Below are positions 21,391 to 32,971 of a DNA stretch of 64,000 nt, piece by piece. Where the stretch lies: NCBI RefSeq assembly GCF_000143415.4, contig NW_003314318.1, positions 829,390-893,389 of the forward strand, in the 5' to 3' direction. Under the pieces are notes generated by a model. That model searched no databases and was not told the DNA's origin. It worked only from the letters and a program-made list of their open reading frames with translations. The position numbers and the translations under genes are program-made. This stretch comes from Selaginella moellendorffii. Taxonomy: Eukaryota > Streptophyta > Lycopodiopsida > Selaginellales > Selaginellaceae. Position 1 is the first letter of the stretch. Every line of letters begins with the position of its first letter.

Positions 21391-24300
21391 AAGAACGAGT
21401 GGAACGAGGATGTGAACGAGAACGAAGAGGAGGATGAGATGAGCGGCGAGGGATGGGAGATGGAGATAAAGAATGAGGACTGGGACGAGAAGGATAGCGG
21501 CGGTGGAAGTCCTGAACAAGGTCAGGAGAATGAATCAGGTTGTCCGCAGGTTCCCAAGTGCGTTCCTCAGGTCCGTAACCCTTCCAGTCCACCAGATAGT
21601 AGAGTTTAGACCGTGAAATCTTGGAATCAAGGATGTCCTGAACCTCGTACTCAGACCCATCCTCGAGCTGCACTGGTGGAGGCGGAGGAATGACCCGATT
21701 TGGAATAGGACTGGGAATATAAGGCTCAAGGAGAGAGGAGTGAAAAACGGGGTGAATTTGATATGAGGAGGGAAGTGCAAAGCGATAAGTGACAAGATTA
21801 ATGATGGCAGTGATAGGGAAAGGACCAAGGCGTTTGAAATCGAGTTTTGGACAGGGCCTGGTGGTGGAGATATTTCATCTGAGGAGCCAGACTTTATCCC
21901 CGATATTGTAAGAGGGACAATCCTGACGATGGACATTGGCAAATGTTTTATGAGATTCCTGAGCACGATGGAGGTGGAAGGAGATGGAGTTGTGGATTTC
22001 CTGGAGGTTGGAGATAAATGCCTCAGAGCGGGGATTTGAACGAGAGGATTCAGATGGAGAAGGAAGTGAGAGATTGAATCGGGGATTTCGGCCAGAGTTC
22101 GCAAAGAAGGGGGAAACTCGAAGAGAGGAGTGAACAGAGTTGTTATAGGAGAACTCAGCAAGGGGAAGGATATCGAACCAGTTATCCTGATGATAGTTGA
22201 TGAAGCACCTCAAGAATTGTTCCAACGTCTGAATCGTTCGCTCAGACTGCCCATCAATTTGAGGATGATATGCCGAAGAGAGGTTGGCCTTCACTCCAAG
22301 CAGCTGCAAAAACTGTTGCCAGAAATGAGAGATGAACTGAGGCCCCCGATCCGAAACCACATCTGTAGGAATCCCATGAAGTCGAAAAATTTCCCTGAAT
22401 ACCAGTTTTGCCATGTCCTCGCCCGAAAACTCCTTGGTACATGGCAAGAAGTGCGCCATCTTTGTGAAGCGATCCACCACGACTAAAATGCTGTTGAAGC
22501 CTCCAGAACTCGGAAGATCACTCAAGAAATCCATGGAGATGGATTCCCAAGGACCTGAAGGGACCGGAAGGGAACGAAGCAAACCTGAAGGAAGGTGGCG
22601 AGGTACCTTATTCCGAGCACAAGTGTCACAGGAGGTAACAAAAGCTTTGATGTAGTCATCCATGTGAGGCCACCAAAAGTCCCGTGCAACTAGCTCATAG
22701 GTTTTCGCAATGCCGAAGTGACCAACAGTCGGGCTATCATGGCACGCCATCAGGACCAACCTTCGAGCATCACCTTTAGGAACGTAAAGCTGCTCCCCAC
22801 GGTACAATAAGCCATCTAAGAACTCGAACTCGTCAAATCGCCGGCAGTCGGGAGTCACTGGGTGTCCAGCCTGAAGATGGGGGAAAATGTCGCTAGCGAG
22901 ATCATCGGATTGAAGATCGTTTCTGATTGCATCCATCAAGGAGGAGTCCTGAGGGGCCAGGGAAATTGCCATAACTTGAAGCTGATCAAGACCGAGGATA
23001 ACTTGATCCTGTTGATCGAAAGCAGGATTACCAGGCCTGAGACTGAGATAGGAGCGCCTTGAAAGAGCATCAGGAAGGCCTTGAAACTTTCCAGGTCTGT
23101 ACTTGATAACAAAGTCAAACCGACTCAGGAATTGTGCCCACCTTGCTTGACGACGGCTTAAAACTCGGGAAGTGGCAAAGTACTCGAGATTTTTGTGATC
23201 CATCCAGACTGTTGTTTGATGGCTTGCCCCCTCCAAGAAACAGCGCCACTCTCCAAAGGAATCCACGATGGCAAGGAGCTCCTTGTCGTGGATTTCGTAA
23301 TTGATCTCCGCAGGCTGGAATTTCCGAGAATGGAAAGCGACCGGATGAAGTTCGTGATCCGCTCCGAGTTGAGACAGCACAGCACCAATGGCAAAGTCGG
23401 AGGTGTCAGCCTCAATGAAGAAAGGTTGTGAGGAATCAGCATGGATCAAGACAGGAGCAGAACTGAAGGCCGCCTTGAGTGTGTCGAAGGCTTGCTGGGC
23501 AGCAGCAGACCAAGAGAAGGGAACATCCTTGCGAGTGAGATGTGTGAGAGGAAGGACAATGTCAGAGTAGTGATCAATGAATTTGCGGTAGAAGTTGGCG
23601 AAGCCAAGGAAAACCTGAACGTCCGACATTGATTGTGGAGGCTCCCATTCGAGAATAGTCTTGACTTTGGCAGGATCCATCGTGATACCCTCAGGAGTGA
23701 CAATGTACCCAAGGAACTCCACAGACTGCTGATCAAAGGAACATTTCTCAAGCTTCGCGTATCGCGTATAGGCCGTGTTCTCGCAGCTTCGCTAGCACTT
23801 TGCATACATGTTCGTCATGCTCCTCCTGAGTTTTTGAGTAGATGAGGATGTCATCGAGGTAGACGATCACCATCTGATCAAGAAACTCCCGAAAGACGTC
23901 GTTTGCCATGTGTTGGAAAACTGCTAGAGCATTTGTCAAGCCAAATGGCATGACAGTGTACTCGAAGTGGCCATAGCGGGTTCGGAACGCAGTCTTCTAT
24001 TCATCACCAGGCCGGATCCGGATCAGGTTGTATGCGCCACGGAGGTCAATCTTGGTGAAGAAGTGGGCACCGCCGAGGCGTTCCAACAGGTCCGAGATCA
24101 GGGGCAGCGGATAACGGTTCCGAACAGTCACCTTGTTCAAACCTCGGTAATCAATGACCAGCCGCAAGCTCCTATCCTTCTTCTTGACAAAGAAGACAGG
24201 CACTCCAGCTGGGGACTGCGAATGCTGAATGAACCCCGAGGCAAGGTTCTCATCCACGTACTCTTTGAGGGCTTTAAGCTCGGACGGAGATAACCCGTAG

Positions 24301-25235
24301 ATAGGCCCCCACGGAGGTGACGCTCCTTCCTGTAAATCAATGGGACAGTCATAAGGCCGATGAGCAGGCAATACACTAGCTTTTTTCTTGTCAAACACAT
24401 CCCCAAAATCATGATACTTCTCAGGAAGACTGACAGGAAAAACATGCGAAGCAAAAAGGAAAATAGGTTCTTCATGAAGGAGTTCTTTCATAGTGATTGT
24501 GGAGATAGGAGGAAGTGTACGACTAAATGGAATGATGAGACGAGGATACTGTCCAGGGTAAGATGGAAGAGAGGAAAAAGAAGAGGGTGAAAACTTCGTA
24601 GAGTCAGGAACAGAACCCCGATTTGAGTTTAGGGAACTTTTCCTGATTCGAACTTGATGAACAGCAAGGGAAGCCATGGGTGATGGTGATGTGGGAGAGA
24701 TGAGCTGTAAGTCCTTCCAACAAATCTGAGGCTGATGTAGTTGGAACCAAGGAAGACCGAGCACCACAGAGGAGGACTTGCTGTTGATGATGTTGAAGGC
24801 GATATCGGTGACGGTGGACCCGATGTGTACTCGAACGGGCAACGTTTCCCTAAGTCCAGAAGATGGAGACACAAAATGCCCGCCGATGCCTTCAACCCTC
24901 AGATCCCGTATGGTAGGAGAAAGAGGAACGTGATGTCGGGCAGCAAAGTCCGTGTCCATGAAGCAGGAAGTTGCACCCTAGTCCAGTAGCGCCAAAGCCT
25001 TGAGTCCTGATTGTCCGGTGAAAGAAAGGAGACATGGGACGCGGAAGTTGCGGGAATTGGTGGTGGCTTTGATGAAAGGTGGTGAGGAGCTTGATAAGGA
25101 AGAAAAGTGATTTTTATTCGGGGAGTCCAAACAGACAGCTCCTACTCTGTTTGGACAGGGTCGTTTCCCGATTGCAACAGAGGTGGACTTTGAGGCAGAG
25201 TGAACTCGAGCAGTCGGGGAGGCTTCTTGGGACAC
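21389..25235 (-). pseudogene. chromovirus Pol (protease, RT, RNase H, integrase, chromodomain), broken
   Basis: The order along the - strand is as follows. A protease-like domain is cut by TAG at 24978-24980, exactly in the catalytic D-(S/T)-G-A site (LALLD, stop, [10 protein letters not shown]). The RT is cut by TAG at 23997-23999 where a Trp is usual, and its YLDD box ([12 protein letters not shown]) is in 23748-23951. A tandem 7-bp duplication near 23760 shifts the frame. RNase H (FFIEADTSDFAIGAVLSQ) and the integrase follow, with a H..H..C..C finger (CHDSPTVGHFGI, TSCDTCARNK) and DDE motifs (SMDFLSDLP, DRGPQFISHF). A TGA at 21875-21877 precedes the tail with the chromodomain (YEVQDILDSK, YYLVDWKGYGPEERTWEP). 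Gene order with integrase last plus a chromodomain defines a chromovirus. Confidence 0.92.
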
Positions 25236-26113
25236 ACAGCTGCTTTGTGATTAGGATCAACACAGTAGAGGCAAAGATTATGAGATATTCGACGTTGCTT
25301 CTCAGCAGGACTCAACTTCCCTCTAATGAGTCGGGGAGTACCAGAAATATCCATCGGGACCGGAGCAGTAGGTTCAGGACTATGCCCCAAAGACTCAAGC
25401 TGGGATTCCTGAGTCTGGGACGGAAAAACAGCGGCGCGGCGACTTTCCTGACGACGTTCAAAGAGACGATTGTCACATCGAACAGCTTTGTTGATGGCGT
25501 CCGACAAATCCTTGGGATCCTCCATGGTGAGCAACAAATCCTTGACACCGTTGTTGAGGCCGAAACGAAATTGGTCAATCAGGGCCCGTTCATCCCACTG
25601 AGTGTCCAAGGCAAGGAGTTGGAACTCTGCAGCGTAGATCGAGGCAGGACGAAACCCCTGAGAGAGACGTCTCATCTTTGTGGTAGCAGCCCGAACCCGA
25701 TCCGTCTCGCCAAAACATGCTTCGAGCTTCTCTTTGAACAATTGAAGATCCATCAGCTCCGGAACCACGACCCCTTTCATGCTTTTCTCCAGAAGAGGAG
25801 AAAACCATGACAAAGCTGCACCCTCGAGCAACGTCCCAATCGCGCCGATTTGAGACTCAGGAGTGGGGTACCGCCGATGTTGAAGTGCAAAGATCAGCTC
25901 CATTTGGTTCAAAAATCCATGAAGCTCCGAACACTTGCCTGAAAATTTCGCCGGGAAACTCACCTTCGGTTCAGGAACTTTGCTGGATCCTTGAGCCGAA
26001 AGTGAAGCAAGCTCCTGCTGCATGCGAAGAAGGGTCGCCTTCAGCTCGGTATTCTCTGACTGGATTTTTGCAAGGACTTCGGCAAAGAAATCAGGATGGC
26101 TTGGAGACTCCAT
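25142..26113 (-). CDS. chromovirus Gag
   Basis: This 324-codon frame starts at ATG 26113 (MESPSHPDFFAEVLAKIQS). An N-terminal coiled coil is followed by a retrotransposon capsid core (FSGKCSELHGFLNQMELIF, EGAALSWFSPLLE, FRFGLNNGVKDLLLTMEDP). A CCHC zinc knuckle, C-LY-C-VDPN-H-KAAV-C, sits near the C-terminus. The frame is intact. It overlaps the start of the pol frame by about 95 nt, with pol in the -1 phase. Confidence 0.88.
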   Translation of the reverse strand: MESPSHPDFFAEVLAKIQSENTELKATLLRMQQELASLSAQGSSKVPEPKVSFPAKFSGKCSELHGFLNQMELIFALQHRRYPTPESQIGAIGTLLEGAALSWFSPLLEKSMKGVVVPELMDLQLFKEKLEACFGETDRVRAATTKMRRLSQGFRPASIYAAEFQLLALDTQWDERALIDQFRFGLNNGVKDLLLTMEDPKDLSDAINKAVRCDNRLFERRQESRRAAVFPSQTQESQLESLGHSPEPTAPVPMDISGTPRLIRGKLSPAEKQRRISHNLCLYCVDPNHKAAVCPKKPPRLLEFTLPQSPPLLQSGNDPVQTE

Positions 26114-26194
26114 TGGCAAGAAGAAAGAAAAGAAAGGGGGGAAAAAGACAAAGGCAATCAAATAATCAAAACGAGCTAAAAGAAAAGCAAAAAG

Positions 26195-26209
26195 CACAAT
26201 CTGAATCAA
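26195..26209 (-). other. self-complementary primer-binding site of the chromovirus
   Basis: In transcript sense TTGATTCAGATTGTG begins two bases after the 5' LTR. It is perfectly complementary over 15 nt to CACAATCTGAATCAA at 26301-26315 in the LTR, which lies 30 bp after a TATA box and so at the predicted RNA 5' end. There is no match to the usual initiator-tRNA-Met site (TGGTATCAGAGC). This is the arrangement of Tf1-type self-priming. Confidence 0.75.
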
Positions 26210-26211
26210 AC

Positions 26212-26588
26212 TGTCAAGACCCCCAACAAGATCAAGACTAGAAAATGCTAAAGACAAAGAGAAAAGCTAGTGGAAACAAAGAAGAGGCCTTAGACTGGCG
26301 TTGATTCAGATTGTGGAGAAATGGAACAAAGCTAACCTATATATACTATAGGTTGATGAAGCTCCACCACTCTTGGATCGAGGACGGCCTAAATATAGCT
26401 AAGGTCGAGGAGGCGCCACATCATCATCAGGAATATGGCTCGAGACTCAGGAATCGGGAAGTGTCTCGAGAGTTAGGAATAGGGAAGTGTCTCGAGAGTC
26501 AGGAATAGGGAAGTGTCTCGAGAGTCAGGAATGGGTCAGGAATCCGGCGAGAGTCAGGAATGTGGCAAGAATTGGGGGATTCCTGACA
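26212..26588 (-). repeat. chromovirus 5' LTR
   Basis: This is the promoter-bearing LTR. In transcript sense a TATATATA box (26338-26345) stands 30 bp upstream of 26315. An internal direct repeat (GAGTCAGGAATAGGGAAGTG-type units) lies at about 26440-26560 and differs in number between the LTRs. Confidence 0.93.
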
Positions 26589-26593
26589 ACTAC

Positions 26594-28300
26594 TATTGTA
26601 AAGTAGTATGTTTTCTTGACTTCCCAACTAGTGACATGTGCTCTAAAGCAGTCTGATTGAGTGGGCATGTGGCTGCTTTCTTGCATTCCTCAACTTCAAA
26701 CTTCCATGGTTTGGTCTAATGGACAACATATCTAATATACTTGTATTCTATTTGTTGGCCTTTGTAATGAAAAGTCACCTCTTAGTTGGAGCCAAAGACC
26801 ATGATCTTGGTTTTACTAAGGTTGAGTTGGAGTTCATTCTCCATGCAAAACATTAATTTGGTCTTGTAGCTACTATTGTGTCTAAGTAGTAGATAGAAGA
26901 ACACACAATCATTGAGTCTAGGAGGATCAATGATGCAATTAAGATATTTCAAAAAATCCCTTTCAGTCCTTGCCAATTGGATGGTAGAGAGTTCTTACTA
27001 TACCAAAAGTTGTTTGTGTCCATCAATGAATAGTCCAAAAAGCATGAGGGGATAACAAGCATCCTTGCTAGACTTCAATATCTTGCTTCTAAAGTTTACG
27101 TAAAAGAGTTAGATGATGTAAATGAGTTTTGGTGGTGCTTATAGTTTTATTAGCCTCTGGAATAGTTTTGCATATGGTATTGTGCCAAATGCCTTTGCAA
27201 TCTTTACGTAACAACTATAATTTGACTATGTTGTGCCCTAGTGTGATGGTTCAATAATTCCTAGAAGAACCCATGGAATCAATAGTGGAGTTCAAGAAAG
27301 TAGCCAAGGAATTCAAAAAGACAATCATGAAGTTTAATTAGCTTTATGGCATCTATAGACCGATTAAATTGCAAAATGAGTTATTGTTGAGCATGCATTA
27401 CAAAGCACAAAAATTTTAAACTTTAAATCCAAGAGAGGCTAAAAAGAGTTTACTAAGACAGATAATAAGTTTATGAATTCATCAAATTTAATTATTTAAA
27501 TTTAAGTTTATGAATTCACCAAAGTAAAAAAGTAAAAAAATGATAATACCAGGCTAATAATTTAAATTTAAACTTAAAACTAAATGAATAAAATTAAATT
27601 TAATTAAGTAAAAAAGTAAAAAAATGACAAAGGTATAAGGGCCCTTTTATCAAACCCATGGAACCTTAGTAAATAGCGGTTGCACTAGTAGTAAATGGCG
27701 TCATTCTGGATTTTGCAATCCTGAAGGAGCAACTAAAACCTTATAGAATTCTCTTCATAATTGACCCCAAAACCAATGTATGCTATTTATGGAATTAAAG
27801 GAACCCAATAAACAATACATAAACTTCTCCCATGAGAATTTTTTCTTTTCAATGGATAAATGCAACCAATTATGCAAGGTTTATATGGTATATTAAAAGC
27901 ATTAGTTGAAGATTGTCTTTAGGTTGTATGGCATAAATTTGAAGGGTAAAGTTTGACCTTCAATTAAAAAATAATTTTTTTATCTACCTTTCATCTAAAA
28001 AAGGCTAAATTTTTTTTCTCATTGATAAAAAGAAAAATTATAGTGAAAGGTTAATTACATGAATGTTTTTCTTTCTTTGCATTCTAAATTTAGAATGCTT
28101 ACACCAATTCACATCATCTTGATTATAAACATTCATGAATATCATCATCAATGCCTCCAACATCTCCAAAGTAAATCCACTCTTAGCTTTATTTTTTATG
28201 TTATTTTGTTCGAAAAATCCTTTTTTGCATGGAATAGTATTAGTTGGAATTGTTATACAAAGTTGTTATAATTTTATAAGATCTAAAAATACAAAAGTTA
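26594..28300. other. AT-rich gap with an RT-like remnant
   Basis: The only coding trace is at 26782-26976 (- strand): FCMENELQLNLSKTKIMVFG, which resembles the segment after the YADD box of non-LTR reverse transcriptases. The rest is AT-rich without recognisable structure. Confidence 0.45.
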
Positions 28301-29900
28301 AAACTAAACTTGAATAAATTTTTTTTCTTACTTAAAAATATATTCCACCAAATTTTTCATCTCTATAGTCACGCTAAGTATCATTCATGATTTTTTCTTT
28401 AGTTGATTTCAACATTCTAGTAAAATCATTTAACTCTTGCATAGCTTTCATGTTAATGATAGTTTGATTACAATTGATCTTGTTAAGAAGTCTCTTTAGC
28501 TTAAGTTGAGTTTTTTTTCTCTTCTCTATTAAATCATCTAAAATTGAACAAAGATGAAAAGTCTTTAAATTGTTGAAGAATGAGAGATTTTCAAAGCATC
28601 AATTAAAACCATTAGCCACTTCTTAAATGTATTTCTTTGCAATACTTTTATAGTTTTTAAGTGATCCTCTTTGTATATTTAATATTGCATTCAACTCCAA
28701 AACTTTAATCTTACAAAGAATCTCTTTATAACTCAAAACATGAGAAATAATTTATCTATATACCTAGTACTCTAGCTTTCCAAATTTAACAGTAGATAAA
28801 AAACCAAATAATAAAGTTTGAATCTATCCTGCAATCTACTAAATATCCCTTTGAAAAGTTTTAGATTATTAAATCTAAAAGCTGCCAATCATCACCAATA
28901 ATGTTCTCTTGTGTTGGAACACTAGATTAAGTTTATTCAACTCTGTAAACACATCAGCTAGGAAGTGAATAAAAAACTATACCTATAATAAACATATAAA
29001 ATTATTAAAAAATGAACAGTTATAATAAAAAACAATTACAAACATACCTAAAAGATTCTCAAGATGTCATACCACTTGGGCAATTTATATTGCCAAAGCT
29101 AGAGAACCACCAACATAATTTCTACAAACCATTTCATAACTTGCCCTCATAACAGTCATTACACTTTATGAATTTGTAACAAAGCTAAGATCATAGCTTT
29201 CAAACAACAATTGATAACAATTTGCACTCCTTCTCAACCAAGAATATACTTTATTTGGGATAGAATTTATAAACTTGAAAATCTCTTCATCCAATTTGAA
29301 TTCATCCTTTATTACTAATGCTTCTCTATATGCTATACAATATATACCAAGTAATCCTAGACTATTATTTCTGAAATATTGGACAACTCCTATAATAGAC
29401 CCTAGCATAGTGTTACATCTATTTAAGTTTGTTTAAGTCCAAATTTAAACTATCTATTGCTTGAATTAAGCCATTGTAAATTAATTCAGTTGTATTATCT
29501 TGAAGAGGTAGCAATTGAATGAACTTTGTAATTTAAACACCCTTTTCTTTGTCTCTGAGATAGCTCACATAAAGAATTAAGTGTGTTTAAATCGATTATC
29601 TGTACTTTCATCCAACATCAAGCTAAAAAAAATACTTCTTTGCAACTCTAAAAGAAATCCCTCTTTAACAACATCCCCAATTACTAAAACTATTTCCCTT
29701 CTTGAGATTGGATTCATGTAAAAATTATATTCACCAACTTTGGAAATCTGAAACACTAACTTTCCTATAACTCTCACAAAGCCTCTCAAATCTGTGTAAT
29801 GGTATGTTTAGAGTAGCATAAGTATAACTCACTTTCATAACCTTGTATGATTTTCCTTTCCTCCTGTGAAACCAAATTACTTATTGATGCTTCTATTCTC
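28300..29900 (-). mobile_element. hAT-type transposase relic
   Basis: The - strand fragments read EYNFYMNPISRREIVLVIGD and then FFSLMLDESTDN (29577-29789), the DUF4371/hAT pattern around the first catalytic Asp. Next are INSIPNKVYSWLRRSANCYQ (29166-29408) and FTELNKLNLVFQHKR near 28,920. The order matches hAT/zinc-finger BED transposases. Many stops and frame changes interrupt it. No terminal repeats were found by eye. Confidence 0.6.
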
Positions 29901-31250
29901 CTTTGTTTGTCTTTTTCAAATCATCATTTGTAATCTCTATCCCTTTTTGAAGCTACATGATCACTAAAATTATCATGATCTTTTAAACCTCCTAATTGAA
30001 TAATAGTAGATTTTACTATAGTAAAAACATTTTTTTCATAGCTTAATTCTCAAGTCCCATGTGTAAAAGAATTAAGAAAAGAAAAAGTTTAAATTTATTT
30101 TACTTTTGTCATTAGTTTTATTAAAAGCCCAAGGATAACAAAGGGGTCCAATTGGTTGAAAATTTTTTGAGTGGCCATTGCTTTTTTTATGTATAATCTT
30201 CTTCCTCTTGTATTTCCTGTACTAATGCTCTAACTACTTCCTCTTCCAAGGTTTTTTAGGCTTTCTTAAGCCAATTCAGCAATGGGCCACACTTTTTCCT
30301 AAGATCTATAACTTAAATGCATCAATGTATAGTATGCATACCTTCTAGAACTGGATGAAGATTCTTACTGCCCATCCATTTTCTTCTCTGGAAAAATGTA
30401 CCCTAAACAAGACAACTATGGCTTGCAATCTAAATTTCAATCAATTGAGAGAAGATTCCTAGAGAAACATTGTATTTAATTTGGAATATTCATTTGTCCA
30501 TTAAGAAAGAGAGAATATTCTGAAAGAATATTTTGTTTTATTGCCCTTGAAGCTATATGGAAGCACATCTTTCAGGTGAAAGAAATTTTGGCCCAATATT
30601 TAAAGGGCCTTTTGAAAAAACACATGTCTCAAAAAGGGCCACATCAATTTTTGCCCTGCTGGCAGCTGGGCTGCACACGACGACAACCACTGCAAGTGAC
30701 ATCTGCAGAATATGCCTAGACTCTTTAGCCAGTGGATGGTCTATTGTCAGTGTATTGTCCGATGGACAATTTCTAGTGATGTGCCGATGAACATTTACTA
30801 AACTATTACAAAAGCTTCTTTCTTTATAAACCAGAGAGTTTGACTCGAAAACAGAACCACGCCCCCATCCATATTTTCGAGCGTTTGCGAGCCATGAAGC
30901 AAGTGGCATACCTCTCCTCAGCTGGGAGCTTGAAACCTCTTCCCCTTGCAATTGACTACCTCGATTTGATGCTGGACTAGTGCGTGATAAGCAAACGAAA
31001 GGTCCGAAATCTAGCGCGATCGCAAGCATCAGAAAACTAGAGATTCAGTGAAAAAGTAGGACAAACGAAGTCGTAGGCACAGGGATGCTTCTGCTTTGCT
31101 GCTGCCGCTGGAACCAAGATCAGCTAGAAAACCAACAAAAGCAGCCGAGAAGTGTAAAAAGACGCCTCAGCTCGTTCTTCTGGAGCAGCTTTTTCCTCCC
31201 CGCCCGTTGCTAGAGCTGGTTGTGTGTTTCAAGACTTCTTTCCTCCTCCA
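29901..31250. other. gap without a recognised gene
   Basis: The AT-rich left part passes into more GC-rich DNA after about 30,840. A 158-codon frame at 30553-31029 (- strand) has no recognisable features. Confidence 0.4.
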
Positions 31251-31255
31251 TCACG

Positions 31256-32601
31256 TCAACTGGTTCGTCCATAACCCCAGAAGCGACAATTCTGCTGCGA
31301 CTGGATGGATGGCGTCCCCACAGCTTCTCTTGCGCGAGCTGGAATCACTGTCCCAAAGAAAAATTAGTGTGATACCTTTGCGCTCGAACTGGAAGCAATC
31401 CCCGCACTTCAAGTGGAGTTGTGGATCCTGCAGTTACACACAAAGGTATGAAAAGACAAAGTTTTCCAGAGGTATTCTCATACTTTACCTCTGATTTGAA
31501 CAGCTTGCTGAGCTTCGGCCGTCACCCGTCGCAGCTTCGGGAACCCAGCAGATGACCCCCTGCAACAAAAAAATCGGACAACTTTAGTACCGGGGAGATC
31601 AAGCAAAGGTGACGAAGACAAACCTGATGGTCCAACACGAACTTTGTTGGTTTTTCTGTTTTCTCCCTAGCAGCTTCTCTCTGATCAGCGCTCAGCACGG
31701 CTGCCGTCGTGGAATCCAATGCCGCTGCAGAAGGGAGATTATTAAAGCGAAAACCTCACCTTTAAAGGCAGCATAGCGAAGCTTTTACTTGTTTCTGTTG
31801 ATCACAGTATCAACTGCAGCCTTTACGTCCTCTGGAACATTGTGGATGAGAAGGGAAAAAGATAAACAAACTGCCCTCTCAAACTTCGGGATCGCGGCTT
31901 ACGGCACTGATGTACTGGAAACATGTACCAAACGAACAACCTTTCCAGACGTGATGACAATGGACAGGTGTGTATCTTGCGGCATCCTGGCTAGAGAGAA
32001 AAGTCGAAGATCTTACCGAGCAAATACCGTACCATATGCAGAAGCTTGCCAAACCGTTCTCCACCCCGGCCTACAAAGAGAGGTTGGAAAACACACAGAG
32101 AGCAAGGGGGCTCACCTCTTGGATGACGGCAACGCGCAAAATCAAATTTTGCGAGTGGAAAGAAATTTCTCTGGGAGAATGATCGTCATTCATTATTCAA
32201 TGACTTAGATCCAATTAGAGGCAAGATCCTCCTCTCAACCTGGTCATTCTGGACTCTCTGGCGAGCGAACGCTAAATCATTATCTAGGATAGAGCCTGAT
32301 TTACCTCGATACTCTGGAGGATGCTCCCTGCTACACAAGAGATCCGAATCATCAAATCCACAGCGCCCATAGCTAACCACCTGGAGCAAATAGTGCCAAA
32401 TACATTTCCATGGCTGTACAATTCCCACAGCTCCTTCTTCTTCCTGTCAATCTCTTCCAACTCCTCTTGAGATTTAACCTGTTTAGGCCTACAATCCTTA
32501 TGTCGACGGTAATCCACCTCTATCCAGTCAGGTTTCACGCCTGTCCTTGAGAATTCCATGACTGCTTTAAGCAACTCCACGGCCGCTTCCACCTCCTCCA
32601 T
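31256..32601 (-). CDS. unrecognised multi-exon gene
   Basis: Exon 1 (32305-32601) starts MEEVEAAVELLKAVMEFSRT and includes GVKPDWIEVDYRRHKDCRP and KSQEELEEIDRKKKELWELY, then YSHGNVFGTICSRWLAMG. It ends at a GT donor. Plausible later exons lie within about 31256-32172: RNFFPLAKFDFARCRHP, then RGGERFGKLLHM, then NVPEDVKAAVDTVINRN, then TAAVLSADQREAAREKTEKP, then FPKLRRVTAEAQQAVQ, then DPQLHLKCGDCFQFERK. The final exon has a stop at 31256-31258. The junctions are my guess and some phases do not fit. I do not recognise the product. The CGDC pair could bind metal. Confidence 0.35.
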
Positions 32602-32639
32602 AGCTTTTCCCTGCCCTAGAAAACTGCTGTTATATAAAT

Positions 32640-32965
32640 GACAAGTAAAAAGGATATCTCGGGAATATCTGATTTCGGGTGTATCGGTGCATACAAAAAC
32701 CCAGCAACAGTCGAGGAGATCCACGAGACCAAACACGTATAGTTTGAGCTCGAGCTCAAGTCATCCCTATCTCCAGAAACTTTAGCTTGATCTTGGTAGA
32801 GAAATTGGCATTGATCTCCATTCCAGCTTCTTTCTCGGCTTGAGTAGCACAGGCCTTGATACCAGCAACAAAACTTCAATCGTCTGGCTTCTATAGCCTT
32901 CATCCTGTCAAAAAGTTCCAGTCCCAGCTCTTCCTCCCGATTCTCCACACAGCCATTTAAGAGAT
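32640..32965 (-). pseudogene. PPR gene fragment
   Basis: The fragment reads GLELFDRMKAI and then, in another frame, FVAGIKACATQAEKEAGMEI and KLKFLEIGMT. These fit the L/S parts of a lycophyte PPR repeat, but a stop and a frame shift separate them. Its left part joins the 5' region of the unrecognised gene; its right edge meets ATPase copy B. Confidence 0.4.
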
Positions 32966-32971
32966 GACGAC

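Larger units (their letters stand above)
20992..26588 (-). mobile_element. complete Ty3/Gypsy chromovirus with LTRs and target duplication ACTAC
   Basis: The 386-bp LTR at 20992-21377 and the 377-bp LTR at 26212-26588 start TGTCAAGACCCC and end ATTCCTGACA. The element is flanked by ACTAC on both sides (20987-20991 and 26589-26593), so this is a single 5,597-bp insertion. Transcription runs on the - strand: gag, protease, RT, RNase H, integrase, chromodomain. The two LTRs are very similar apart from small indels, implying a fairly recent insertion. At least three nonsense codons and one 7-bp tandem duplication break pol, so this copy cannot make its own polyprotein. Confidence 0.95.

Noticed and set aside
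26195-26211. tRNA-Met primer-binding site in the chromovirus
   Set aside because: There is no TGGTATCAGAGC-like sequence after the 5' LTR; the self-complementary site fits better.
30553-31029. 158-codon - strand frame
   Set aside because: No recognisable domain, no splice continuity with the neighbouring gene, and mixed composition across a repeat edge.
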